A stretch of 64,000 nucleotides of DNA from Physcia stellaris (taxonomy: Eukaryota > Ascomycota > Lecanoromycetes > Caliciales > Physciaceae), in the NCBI GenBank assembly GCA_018902385.1, contig JABSSW010000043.1:186001-250000 (forward strand), written 5' to 3'. The position numbers were made by a program, and so were the translations under genes. The notes under the pieces were generated by a model. The model did not search any database. It was not told the DNA's origin and worked only from the letters and a program-made list of their open reading frames with translations. Below are positions 34,301-46,600 of the stretch, one piece after another (the first letter of the stretch is position 1; each line of letters begins with the position of its first letter).

Positions 34301-37300
34301 TGCAAAGACTTGAAAATATCAACATAATGAATTATATAGTTTCGCAGTCAATCGATGAAATTCAAATAAACTTCTAACTGACGAAGCGTGCGAAAAAATC
34401 GAAATTTGACGATAGTTTTCAGCTTTTTCTCGACGATGATTAGTTCGAAAAAATCGATTTTTTGATTTAAAAATGAGACTGACGAATACTCAATAAATGT
34501 TTTAGTTGATTTGATGAAAATATTGTTTTCGACTAGCATTTCAAAAATTTGACGCAAATGCTGACGATGTTCTTTTTTGATTTTGAAAAATATGACAATA
34601 TCGTCGACGTAAATTTTGACAAATTGTCGCATGCGTTTCAGTAGTCGATTTATTTGTCGTTGCACGTATGTTGACGAATTTTTGTATTTCATTATTGTCA
34701 CGTTGAACGTTTCTTGATCACGATGATTAACGACTGTGAGTTTATGTCGATTTGAAGAATGCATTTTTTATTGATAAAAGAAAATTGAACAATCAATGAC
34801 GAAAATGTAAGAACATTTTCTCACGAGAATTATCATATCGAATTGTAAAAAAAAAAGAATATGCATCGAGCTGAGTAATAGCGTTTAGTTTTCGAATATC
34901 GATGATTGTTTTATTTTTGCGTTTTTCGTCTATCGTCTTTCAAATAACAAAGACAAAATATGAGAAAGAAATAGATTGATTTGTTCAATTCATTTTGTCA
35001 AATTCGTGAAGTTCGTCAAAAGTGCGATTCATCAATTCACGATTTTTTGTTTCTAGAAAATAGATTTTGATTTTTTCAGAAACTTTAATTTCTCAGTCAG
35101 ATTTTAAGAGAATACGCATTCAATTTTTTTTTGACAATTTTGCAAAATCGATATTTCGTCAAAGCAATGAAAAATTTTTCACAATTTTGACGAAGAAGTT
35201 TGCAATTTCGAAATTATAAATGATAATTTCATTGAGCAATACAATTTTCGACGACGAGAAATTGATTGCGAAAAGTTTTCTCAATTCAGTCGAAATGATT
35301 AGCGATGTGAACGACATGACTAGCGAGATAGTCGACGCGATTGAAATAGTCGTCACGTCAAAATTGATTACGTCAAAACTGATCGTTGCGACGACAGCAT
35401 ACGCGATAACGCAAACAAATATCAATTTTTTGAATCAATCGTCTCGATGAGTGAATTTAGTCGATTTGGCGACTAAATGTCTGACGTTCTCGTTGCTGAA
35501 AATATGAAAAACATTTGAAAAATCAATTTCGAACACTCGTCTCAAACGAAAATTTCGTGATATTTTAATCGATACATTTTTGTCATTTCGTACGATTATT
35601 GAGATAGTAAAAACGTCGATTACATGAACATACATGAAAATGTTCAAATCGTTCGTCGACTCGAAGAAGAAAATTTCTTGAAATCGAAAAATTGATATGA
35701 TTGACTGACACGATCATTTTTGAGTGTGAAAAAACGATAGTTGTTTTTCGTAAATGAACAGATCGATGTATGACGTTTTTGATCGAACGAGTCTCTAGAA
35801 CTAAAATGACGTCGATAGTGTTTACGAAAGTTGATTTTTTGACAATATTCGACACGATTTGTTCTGATTTCATAATATCATTGTCGATTAACATATTGAC
35901 TTTCAAATCGTCGATTAGATGTAATTCTCGACGAAATACGAAAATAATCTTTTTATCATTTTTTAATTCAAATAGATGAACGTCGACGATAGCGTATTTT
36001 CACGTTTCGTGTCGTCGAATGTTTAGATTTCGCATTTTGAGTGACGATGTCATAATTCGAATAACAAGATCGAATGTTTGAAGTTTCAAAAAAATTCGAT
36101 CAATCAATGAAATTTCGGCGTCAGAATCGAAACAAACGTTTGTTGAAAAAACGTTCGATGATAAAAACGTTTTAATTTTGACGTAATTTCAGTTTTTAAA
36201 GTCATAATCAGTGTCAATATCAGTGAAGAAATCAATCGTAAATCGAATAACAGTAAAATTTGTTGAAAACGTCGTGTCAAAATTTTTCGTAACGTCAATG
36301 ATGAAAAAATTCAAAGCGATCGAAAAGCTAAAATTGAAATCATTAACAAAATAAATTTCAACGTTTTGAGCTTTCGACGAATGACAATCGACGCGAAGAT
36401 GATTATGTAAAATATTGTTAGACGAGAAGATTTGTCTACATCGACGACAACGAAACTGAAATTTTTTAGTTACGATAAAGTTGACAGACGTCTCATTTTT
36501 TTCGTAAAATTCTCGATGATTTGAATCATAATAATTCACATCGTCGTTGACAAAATAATATTCGTTTTTTTTTTGCTGAAAATTATCGAAAATCATATTT
36601 TTTTTTTTTTCGATTCGTTCGTTACGTAAGCTTTAACTTTGTCTTTTCGATTGTTATATTTTTCGATATTTGCTTGAAATTTGTTCGTCGACTTTTTGAA
36701 ATCGAAAACGTTTTCGAAAGTTATTCGCAAAGATTGTTTGAAGATTGAAATCGACAAGACAGAAACAACAGAAATCGAACGATTTAAATCTTGTTCATTT
36801 GAAAGCGAATACTGATATTTTTGTGATCGATTGTAAGCATTATTTTGATGTGCAAAATTCTGATATTGATAGAAATTGTAATCAGACGATGATCACAAAT
36901 AAGAAAATGAAAAGTCGTCAACGTCAGAAGATTGTTGAAAATCGTTTTGTCGTTCACGATTTGATTTATTTATCGATCTGTTAATTTTGTCAGCATTGAC
37001 GTTTTCGACATTGCTAACATTTCGTCGAAAAATGATCATGTTTTTTCAAATATTGATTTTATCGTTTAGAAGCTCGAAGAACGTGAAGATTTCGATGTGA
37101 AACTTGAATTTCGAAATTTGCATTCGAAATTTCAGATCGAGATCATTTCAGACTAGAAATAGTTGATTATAAGTGAAAAAAAATTCAGCAATTCTGACAT
37201 GTCTTATAATATTTTGCACGTAAAAGCGTGAAATGCGTTCGTTGCGAACGTCGATCATGATGTATTTCTCACTTTGCAAATTTAGCAAAGCAATGAAATT

Positions 37301-38823
37301 TTTTTTTTTGAATTTTCTGATGAGTTGACGACATCAGATATTTATTGAAATTTTTCGCAGAAGATTTTTCTCATTTTGATTAATTTCGTAAATGTATTAA
37401 CGCTCGACTCGATTTCGCAACGTAAATGAAATCAGCTTTCGAACTTTATCGACGAAAGAGATTTTGATCAAATTTTTCAGACGAGTTTCGAACGCAAACA
37501 CATCACGATAGAATAAATGTCGATCAACATTGACTAACGAACGATTTTCAGCATTTTTTAGTTTTGAATCGAAATAGTCGATATTTTCAAAAAATTTGAT
37601 TATAAATCGATTCTTCGGAGATTTCTGATCATTCAGTGACGAATTTCTAGATTTTTCTGCGTCGCGGTCACGACGACGATCGTCTCGATTGTAACGTTTT
37701 TTCAAACGTCGAAAATGCTTTTCAAATCTGATATTCGCGACAGCAACAGCGACGTTAATGACTGTTTGAACAATCGAATCAAATTGATTTTGATTTTGTT
37801 CTTGATCAGACATGACAAAATCAATGAATTGTGTGTAAATGACTTTCTCGATCGAAATATCACGAGTGTTGACAAAATTGAAGTCGAATGCAAAATCGAT
37901 TGCTTTTGACGTTTTTGATGTGATGATTGGCGAGAAATTAAATGTTCGAATTTCTGAATCACTATTTTTTCGAAATTTAGTGACAATGAGAACATCGAGC
38001 AGAATAGCAGAAATCTGTCGACTGAAAATTCTAGTCTGATTTACGAAAAAGTTTGAGTCGCTGAATTGTGAATTGACGACTCGTGATTTGATCAGAAAAT
38101 TGCGATAGATTTTCGATCGACGAAATTGCTCGATATCGAGACGAAATTGATTCAGAACGATTCGAAATAAATTTATCACGTTACGTCATTGCGATGAGTA
38201 AGTTGAGTCGCTGATTCGAGTTTTAGAAAATCTGAAACTTTTGACAATCAAGATTTGAATCGTACGTCGATTCTCGTCAATGAACAATGAAACGAAATCG
38301 TGATCAATTTGAAAAAAATCGTACAATGATCACGCAAGTTGAGTAGTCTCGTTGAATATCGACGTCAAAATGTCGATAGAAAGATGTTTGAGATTGTCTT
38401 TCTAGCTATGATAAATGAAGAAATGAATTACTCGTACAAATGAATAGATGAAAAGTCTTTGACAATTGATTAACGAGTGATTCGTCAAATGAAATTTACA
38501 TCAACATCAACGTAACGAGCGAAAGCGATGCAGAATAAAAACAGCGAAAAACTGATTAGCAAACAAAACAAATTGACAGTTCGAATGATGTTTGTTATTC
38601 ACAATCAATGATGTGAATGCATGTTGATGTAGCAAAATGATGTTATCAAATTGCAAAATGCAAAATTGTGAATATGTAAAAAATTGAATTGCTAATTGCT
38701 AAAGAAGTTTCAGTTTATAAGTTGATTATTACATACAAAGAAGAAATCGTCTTCGTTTCTGTTCGACTGATCTTCTAGTCAATCAGCAGACAGACATCTT
38801 TTCGATGTGTTTCGTTTTTAACA
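31363..38823 (-). mobile_element. Ty3/gypsy LTR retrotransposon fossil with both LTRs and target duplication
   Basis: LTR element of about 7.46 kb on the minus strand. LTRs of about 172 bp lie at 31363-31535 (3') and 38652-38823 (5'), both with TG..CA ends. They are flanked by the 5-bp target duplication TTCAT at 31358-31362 and 38824-38828. Going leftward from the 5' LTR, parts recognised are gag-like sequence (about 37.4-38.2 kb), a zinc-finger segment (about 36.2-36.6 kb, CRRCRQIFSSNNILHNHL), the protease region (about 35.4-35.9 kb), reverse transcriptase (about 34.3-34.8 kb, YVDDIVIF), the RNase H region (about 33.6-33.8 kb), the integrase core (about 33.1-33.4 kb) and the integrase C-terminus (about 32.4-32.6 kb). 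It is broken, with many breaks. The LTRs differ mainly by transitions, so age cannot be read simply because hypermutation inflates divergence. Confidence 0.9.
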
Positions 38824-38828
38824 TTCAT

Positions 38829-41040
38829 CAACAAACAAACAGATTCGAAATTTTTTTAAACAAAATTCTTTCAAACGTTTTCAAAAATGTCGTCTTTTTG
38901 ATAAAATTGCAAAAATAACACGAGAATGTTGTTTTGCGATTTGCAAATTTCAAAATCTTAATAAATTTCGTTCAATTAGTAAAAAACATGTCGAAAATGA
39001 TCGTTTTGATGAGAATACTAAAAATCAATCACTATTCGAAAAACAATAAAACGAAAACGAAAAATGCAAAAATAAGATGAAAATTTCGACGTGACAAAAA
39101 ACATTGCGAAAAATTGAATTATTCGCATCAAACGCAACAAGAAATTGAAAAAAATCTTTCGAAATTTCAAAATTCAAAACGATAATAAATCAAAATTTCA
39201 ATAATTTTTGAAAATTTGAAACGTTCATTCATTTTATTTTACAATTTTGATTAGTTAAGTGAAAATCATATGTGATTGTTGATTGAAATGCTGAAAAAGT
39301 CAAATCTAAAATTGTACAAAAACGAAAAACGAAACATTTTCGCAAACATTTGACGATATAAAAATCGAAATCGAAACGACGAAATTTTCGAATTTCGAAA
39401 AATTCGAATGAAATCATTTTGATTATTTTGAAACGTAAAAAAATGCGTTGATTTTTTTTAAATTTTGATTAAATAAATGAAAATCTATTATTTGATTCAA
39501 TGAAAAAATTAAAAAAACGTTATTGAAACGTTTGAAATGATTTTTAAAAAATATGTTTCGATTGAAAATTTAAATTAAATAATTGAAAAAACTTTAAAAA
39601 TATAAACGCAAAATTGACGTCAAAAGTGTAATTTTCATGAAATCGCGTTAAACAATTTTAATGAATATTTTCTTATAAAAAGTGTTTTATAATTTGTTGA
39701 CAAATTTTGAAAATTTCAATTCGATTTCGAATTTTTTTGTTTTGTTTATCATCATTTTATTTCAAGTTTCAATACGAACATAAAATTTAAATTATTTTGA
39801 TTGTTTTCAATTCAAATTATTTCGTATGCTTTTGAAATTATTCGATTACATCGATACAATTTATTCTGAAATTTATTTTGTTAATATATGAAACAAAAAT
39901 TATTGTGAACAATATCGTAATTAATTGTTTTAAATCAATTATCGTTGTCAATTGAAAAATATTCAATCTCGACAAACATTATTTTTCAACAAATGAATCG
40001 TCGACAAAAATTTGTTTTCGCAAAAATTTTAAAATTTTCGTGATCGTTATCAAAATTTATCGAAATAATCTCGTTGAAATTTTTCGAAATTGATTTTCAA
40101 ATCGTTACGATTTGTTTTTGATTTAAAATTGACGATTGAAAATATTTTTTTGATAAAAAATAAAACATTTTCGAAAAATTTACGTAAAATTTCAAACATT
40201 TCGTCGACGTCGTTTTTAAAAAACGATTTAACATCATAATTTCGTTGAATATTATTTTCGAAACACAAAAAATATCGAATTTATTTTAAAATTCAATACA
40301 AACATAACAAATGAAAATAACAATTAACAAAATACGAAATTTGATCGACAACAATGACAATTTTTCAAATATTGATTAAAAATTTCGAAACGATATTAAA
40401 CAAAATTTTAAAATTTAATTAATTTTGCAATTATTAGTCTAATCATACAATCGTTTCTGCTATCATTTCAATGTCGCATTTTTCAAAAATTTACAAAAAA
40501 AAATTTTTTTTTATTAAACGACGATTCGATAAAACGTTATATTGATTTCAATTCGATCGAATTTCGCGTCGTCGAATATATAATCATATATTCGTCGTCA
40601 AAAAAACTATTTGATTCAAACAATTATTCGTTGAAAAAATTAAAAATATCGAACAATTGTTCAAAATATGTTAAATATTGAACAAATTTTTAAAATTTGA
40701 GAATTGATATCATGAATTTTACGAAACGTCGATATCGTAAATCATTATGTAAAAAAAAAATTAAGATTAAATTAAAAAAAAAAAATAAAAAAAATGTCAA
40801 AACGTTTTCAAATTTTTGTTAAAACGTTCAAAAAATCGTCGATTTATCGACATGCTCGATGATTATTAAATATACATTTAAATATTTTTGCAAATTCGAA
40901 AAAAAATGTTGAAATAAACTAATATCAAAAACAATGTCAAAACGTTATTTTGTTATAGATTTAGCGTGCAAACTCTGTACAATAATCCACATCCATTCAC
41001 AATGTTTTTAAATAGAAATTATCGAATAAAATTTGCACCC
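38829..41040. repeat. AT-rich hypermutated block 1 (right part)
   Basis: About 2.2 kb of A/T-dominated sequence with no recognised gene. It shows the same C-before-purine, G-after-pyrimidine pattern as the rest of the block. The open frames look like chance. Confidence 0.6.
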
Positions 41041-41044
41041 TACA

Positions 41045-42345
41045 TACCTGTAACAATTGCTCCATGCTCTCAACGTCGCGGATCTGCTTATCAACCCAGG
41101 GGGCAGGCATATGTGCGCACTCCTGGACATTCTCGCAGAGCAGCATGTGGCTCCCCTTGTTGATAGTAACGCCTTCAATCTACCAGCCTCAACGCATACG
41201 CTGCCGCGGATGCCAGTACCTGTTCGTGTCAATACCTACGCCCGTGGTTCCTCGGGTGTATTGATCGTACCCACCGCTCAAAATAGCCAGAAAACGTTTG
41301 GCCTCACACCGGGTAGATTCATGAAGGTCAAGGCCATTTTTGGACGCTGAAAAAGACGTTGCGTTCTTAGAGCTTAGATCTGGACCCACTAAACGCGCCA
41401 GACGGCTGTCTGCTTGAGAGATGAAATTTGACGGTATATATATCCACGACTTTTGATGTTTTCGGGTCGTCAGGGTGACAAATGAAGATGGTGGCACAGG
41501 ACTTGTGGCACCGCACGATTTGCAACTCCCGTACCGTAATCCATATCTCAAATACTGGTCAAGCGCTCGAGGATCCCAGTTCTTGAAGGCTTTGCTCTTA
41601 CGAAACCGTGCTTCTGCTTCGCTCCGAAAGGCTCAGGCGTCCGGTTGAATGGTACCGAACAGGGCAGCATCTGGACCCGATGGCTCTTTGAGTTGGAACA
41701 TAGTTTCATTCAAGGCTGGGCTGTGAAACAGACGAGGATGAACTAATGAGAGATGTACCCTGCGCCATTATCAACCGCTTGATAGCCTGCATCATGATGT
41801 ATGCCGATGTACAGTTACGCCGCACCGAAGCTGTGACTAATACGAAGTATTGGGCGAGGCATCTGGTCTCGGAAATGATTCACCATAAAGAGCAGTTCGC
41901 GGGAGTAGTCGAACCAGTCTATCAGGCGGCAGTCAGATTCACGACTTGTACGAGGTACTTCCTGGCGAGTATCTCTCTGAAGACTAAAATAGAGAACGAA
42001 AGTCTAGATCCACTGTACTTACGATCGTCGCCCAAGAGATTTCCATCAAGGACTCCACTCGCTCCATCCCTGGTGAGCGCAATCCGCGAACCATGTTCCG
42101 CGAATTGCCCCTCAAGAGCCTAATACAAGTTGTCAAAGAGAGGTTCATAGGCTTCTTTAGGAAAGCCATTGCCGTGCGGCGCAATGATTTTCGCCGATCT
42201 GGCCGAGGAGCTGGCTTTGTCGTCATGGGGACGGTATTCCTCAATTGCTAATCTCAACTCATTGTCTTCGCCTCGCCTGTGCACTTTTTCTACCCACAAT
42301 GTCTCCTTCTTTTAGTCAACGTGCTCCTCTGCCAACAAGCTCATT
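41045..42345 (-). pseudogene. Decayed alpha/beta hydrolase gene (Lpx1-like)
   Basis: Minus-strand relic of a host alpha/beta hydrolase of the type annotated as Lpx1-like in fungi. Family blocks occur in order but in different frames. ETLWVEKVHRRGEDNELRLA and AKIIAPHGNGFPKEAYEPLF lie at about 42.1-42.3 kb. WFDYSRELLFMVNHFRDQMP and ISHSFGA (nucleophile-elbow region) are near 41.8-41.9 kb. HPRLF, FRKSKAFKNWDPRALDQYL and VTLTTRKHQKSWIY follow, and LLCENVQECA and WVDKQIRDVESM end at about 41.05 kb where AT-rich DNA begins. In-frame stops (one before ALEGQF) and frame changes show it is not a working gene. Introns cannot account for all of them. Normal base composition shows it escaped the surrounding hypermutation. 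Confidence 0.8.
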
Positions 42346-43151
42346 GCATCGAGTTCCAGAGAATCAAGTCTCGGACGCTTACATGCATGGCAAAACGTCG
42401 GAAAAAGACGCTAGATACAGAGAGAAGGCCTCCAACACCTGTCAAAGACTAGTCAAAAAGAGTCAGGGAATTCGCCTTGAACGCGCAAGACGATAGCAGT
42501 TCACAGTCTAAGAGGACGCTAAAAAGCTTTTACATGATTTCCCGAGTTATTTGTTTAGAAGAGACAGATCCAAGAGTCTACAGAAGGGCGGCCCCATTGC
42601 CTGCTTCGGCCGCTGGTCCAAGCAAGGTTGTAAGGTAGTCATCGGTAAGTCAACCATCATGTCAGTTCTCTTTGAATCCTAGGTCGTTAATTGAAGAGTA
42701 GCTACGAGAAGAAGAATCGGGAATGAACATCTGCTGTTTAGCTAGGCATCCCAGCCACCATATACATGCATCCACCTGCTTACCCGACTCCGGCAATCTT
42801 TTCGTGTCTTAACTCATATAACCTTGTCGCAGCAAAATGGAATTCTTGTCAACTAGTATTCGCCATCTATAGATTTCATTTGATCCTTGTCCGATTACCC
42901 AGCTCCGAAATAGTTTCATGTCTTCATTATATATAATATTGTCCCAACAACACCTCTATTCTCTGCCGCACCTCTCCTCTCGGGACCCCAGAAGCCTCGT
43001 ATCATGCAACGTCAGCATTGTGAGTCAGAACCAGCAAGCATTGAGATTGGGAAATTCACAGACATTTCCCCTCAGAGTGATTCCAAGCAATTCTTCTACC
43101 TTTCGGCCTCCCGCTCTACCTTTTAGGCGATGCATTACTCGTACTCACCTG
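42346..43151. other. Normal-composition island, no recognised gene
   Basis: About 800 bp next to the hydrolase relic. Small frames (42245-42496, 42918-43199) show no family resemblance. Confidence 0.4.
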
Positions 43152-43280
43152 GAAGTGAATCACCCAGTAATGAGTCACGAGTTAGGGTTATCTGCTTAAA
43201 AGCCAAAATCTAATCCTGATGAATTGTTATTTCTGCTGGTAACCCTAACCCGTGACCCATTACTGAATGTGATTCACTTT
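43152..43280. mobile_element. Small foldback/MITE-like element
   Basis: The left arm 43152-43190 (starting gaagtgaatcacccagtaat, ending gttagggtta) is the near-perfect inverse of the right arm 43240-43280. The arms are about 40 bp and the loop about 50 bp. The inner ends carry taaccctaaccc/gttagggtta, resembling two telomere-type units in opposite orientation. There is no coding content. It sits exactly at the edge where composition changes to AT-rich. Confidence 0.7.
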
Positions 43281-43284
43281 CAAA

Positions 43285-43678
43285 TGAGAAGCGAGAAACA
43301 CAATTTATGTTACAAATTCAATTTTTGAAATAATTGACAACGAAACGTGATATCGATTTGATTAACGCGTCGTTTTCGAATCGTCGAATTTTTTGCGTAT
43401 CGATCAATGACAATTGATAATGATGAAAAAAATTACATAATCGTTGTTAAATCAAACGAACGAAAATGTTCACGAACAAAAAACAATGTTGTTGAAAACA
43501 TCAAAAATGTCGAAAACTCGTTCGAACAAAAAAAAATCATCATCGAAAATTATTGAAAATTGATTTATAATCGTCGTGATATATTTTGAAAACACGCAAT
43601 TTGTATTTATTCAAAAAACATGATGAACGCAATAAATAAAATGATTGTTCAATTCAACAAAAACATACGAAAATAATG
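43285..43678. repeat. AT-rich flank left of second gypsy element
   Basis: About 390 bp of hypermutated sequence between the island and the left LTR. It may be the left part of the LINE interrupted by the LTR element, but I could not recognise LINE sequence in it. Confidence 0.4.
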
Positions 43679-46600
43679 TGCGAATAATAATATTAATTGT
43701 TATGATAAATGCTAAACACATAATAGAACTAATTGCTAAAAAAAACAAAAAGAAATTCGTGAAATTTCGAATATATAAACACGAAATGCGACAAGTTAAA
43801 TTCGCAACGTTTTAGCGTTCGCTTGATCGATTTCGTTTCATTACAATTGTTTTTTTGAATGATCGATTTTTCGCGTCAGATATCAATGTTTTTATAAGCA
43901 TCAGATTATGCGTCGCAACAACGTTGTTTTGTAAATAATTTTGTGTTTTCGATTTGTAATTTTGAAACATTGTAATTCAATAAATAAAAATAACAATAAC
44001 GATGTAATGCAATTTCAAATATCGCGTTCGTGTTGTGAAATCGAATCGAAATGAATCGCGTCGTGTGTTGAAAATTTTTATTTCAATTTTTCAATTCATT
44101 TTTTGAATTTTTTTTTTTAACATTTTTTTTCATAACAACGTAAATATTTCATTTGATTTTTTTGTTTTTGCGATAACAACAATTATTTCAACGATAATGT
44201 CAATTTGATATATTGTTGTTTGTACAATTATTACATCATTTTTGCAAATGATAATGTTGTCGCAATGATGTTTCAATGACGACGAAATTGAATTTTCAAT
44301 TGTCGACAATGTAATACGTGTGTTAACAACGCAATAAATCATAACGTCGTTTTTTTTGTTTTTTACATTTCGCAAATCGTTTTTTGCAATTTTTGTTGTA
44401 AATGTATTGTTTATGATGTTGACGTTGTTGATTCAATGTTAAATTGATAAATTTTTTTCATTTGAACAATTGAATGAAAACACGACAATTCAAATGTTTT
44501 TTTCGCGTGACAATCGCGAACGCATGTTGTCAAAATTTAATAAACAAACACGCACAATTGTTTCGAATCAATGTTAATGTATGACAAAATCAATTTATTT
44601 TTGATGTCAACGTTGCGTTCGAAAATTTCGCACAAATTTTAAACACGTTTGCGAAATTTCGAAAAATAACAAACGCGTCAAATGTCAATTTTGTAACAAA
44701 AATTCGCATTATTGCGAAAAAAACATGATTTTTTCGCAATTTCAAATTATTGTTCGCGTTTTTGTTGCTCAAAATAACGTTCAAAACAAATTGAAAACAA
44801 TTTTGAAATTTTGAAAAAATAATAGCATGCAAATTTTGTGCGTAACGTGATTAACATGACGCAAAAACGAATCGAAAAAATTCGTTGTTTTTTGTTTTTA
44901 TCGCGATTCGCAAAATTGTTGCAACAATTACATCAAAAGAAAACGATTTTTGCTCGTTTTTTCTCGTTTCCGTTTGCTTTTGCGCTTGTTCACAAAAAAA
45001 TTTTTTCTTCGTTTGTTGAATTGATTCAAAATTCGTTGTTTTTTTTTTTCGATTTTTTTCGTTTTCGAAAAAAACTCGTTTGCGTTTTTTTTTTCGTTTT
45101 TTTTTGTTTTCGTTTGTTTTCGCGCAACAAAATTTTGATAAACAACGTTTCGAAACGCGACGAAAAAAATTTTTTTTGATTATTGTGTTTGAATTTTTTC
45201 GATTTTCGATTCGTTTCGCATTTTTTTTTTTCGATTTTTTTCGTTTTCGACTCGTTTGCGTTTGTTTTGATTTTTCGTTCGTTTCGCAAACAAATTCGTT
45301 TGTTGTCGCGTTTGTTTTTGTTTGTTTGCGCAACAAAGATCGCGTAATACATGATAAACAACGTTTCAATTAAAACGCGACGACAATTTCCAAACATCGA
45401 GAGTTGTCTTCAGATATGACATCAAATCGAAATCGATTTGATTGTTGTGATTTGACAATTGATTGATGAATTTATCGACGATTGACGTAAATTTTCGTGT
45501 TTTTGAATTGCGAAATTAAATCGCATATTTGATGTTGATTGATTTCTTTGTTTTTTTGTGTTTGTTTGCGTTGAAATGATTGATGTTTGTTTGTTTTTGA
45601 TGACGTGATTTTTTTGTTTTGTGATTTGTTTGTTGAAATTTACGAATTTCAATATATTTTTATAACATCGAAATGTATGCAAATTGCGCATGTAATCAAA
45701 AACAATTCGCAATATCATTTTATTGTTTGTGTTTTTGCGTCGCAATTATTGTTATTTTTGTTTTTTAAATCGTTCACGTTTTTTCAATTTTAAAAATTGA
45801 CGTGTTTGTTTTTTTGTTGAAAATTTTTCGTTCGATTTCGTTTTGAATTTGTTTGTTTTTCGACGTTTCGCAATTTTTTCAAATTTGCGTAATTCGCGCG
45901 CATTTTCGAATTTGACAATTGCGTTTTTCGCATTTTCGAAATATTTTATTGATTTTCACGAATTTTCATATGACGATGAATTTATTCATGCAATAAAATA
46001 TTCAAATTGATTTTTTTTAATGCGTTTGTTTAACATTTGCGATATTTTTCATTTTTTTTCGTTTTTTATTAATATTGATTGCGATTTTGAATTTGCGTCG
46101 TCACGATTATATCAAAATTCGAATAAAAAAACATGAAACACAAAATGTATGAATTCATATTGTTTAAACAAATCAAATTCGTAAATTTGCGTATTTATTT
46201 TTTTGACAATTTCAAAAAAATTCAATTGTTTATGATCAATTTTTTTTTTGAAACGCAATGTGCGTATATTGATTTCACGCAACAACATTTTTTTTTCAAA
46301 TTCAAAATTTTTCATTATATGATTTTCATTATAATATTTGATTTGTTGTTCGAAAATCGTTTTTTACAATTTCATTAAATGCGTTCGATTGTTTCGCAAC
46401 GTTTTTGTTTTGTTTGTTGCAAATGTTGTTTTTTTTTTTTGAAAATTGTTCACAAAATCGTTGTTTAACGTCGCAACGTATTCAAACAAAATTTTTGAAA
46501 AATTTGATCAATGTTTGAATGTTTGTTATTATTGTAAACAAATTGTGTCATGAATAACAATTTTGATCAATTATTTTGTTTGAAATTACAATACATTCGC

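Noticed and set aside
44838-45397. Several overlapping open frames of 100-170 codons on both strands
   Set aside because: They lie in T-rich low-complexity DNA inside a gypsy fossil, with composition-driven Lys/Asn or Phe-rich products, and no family resemblance.
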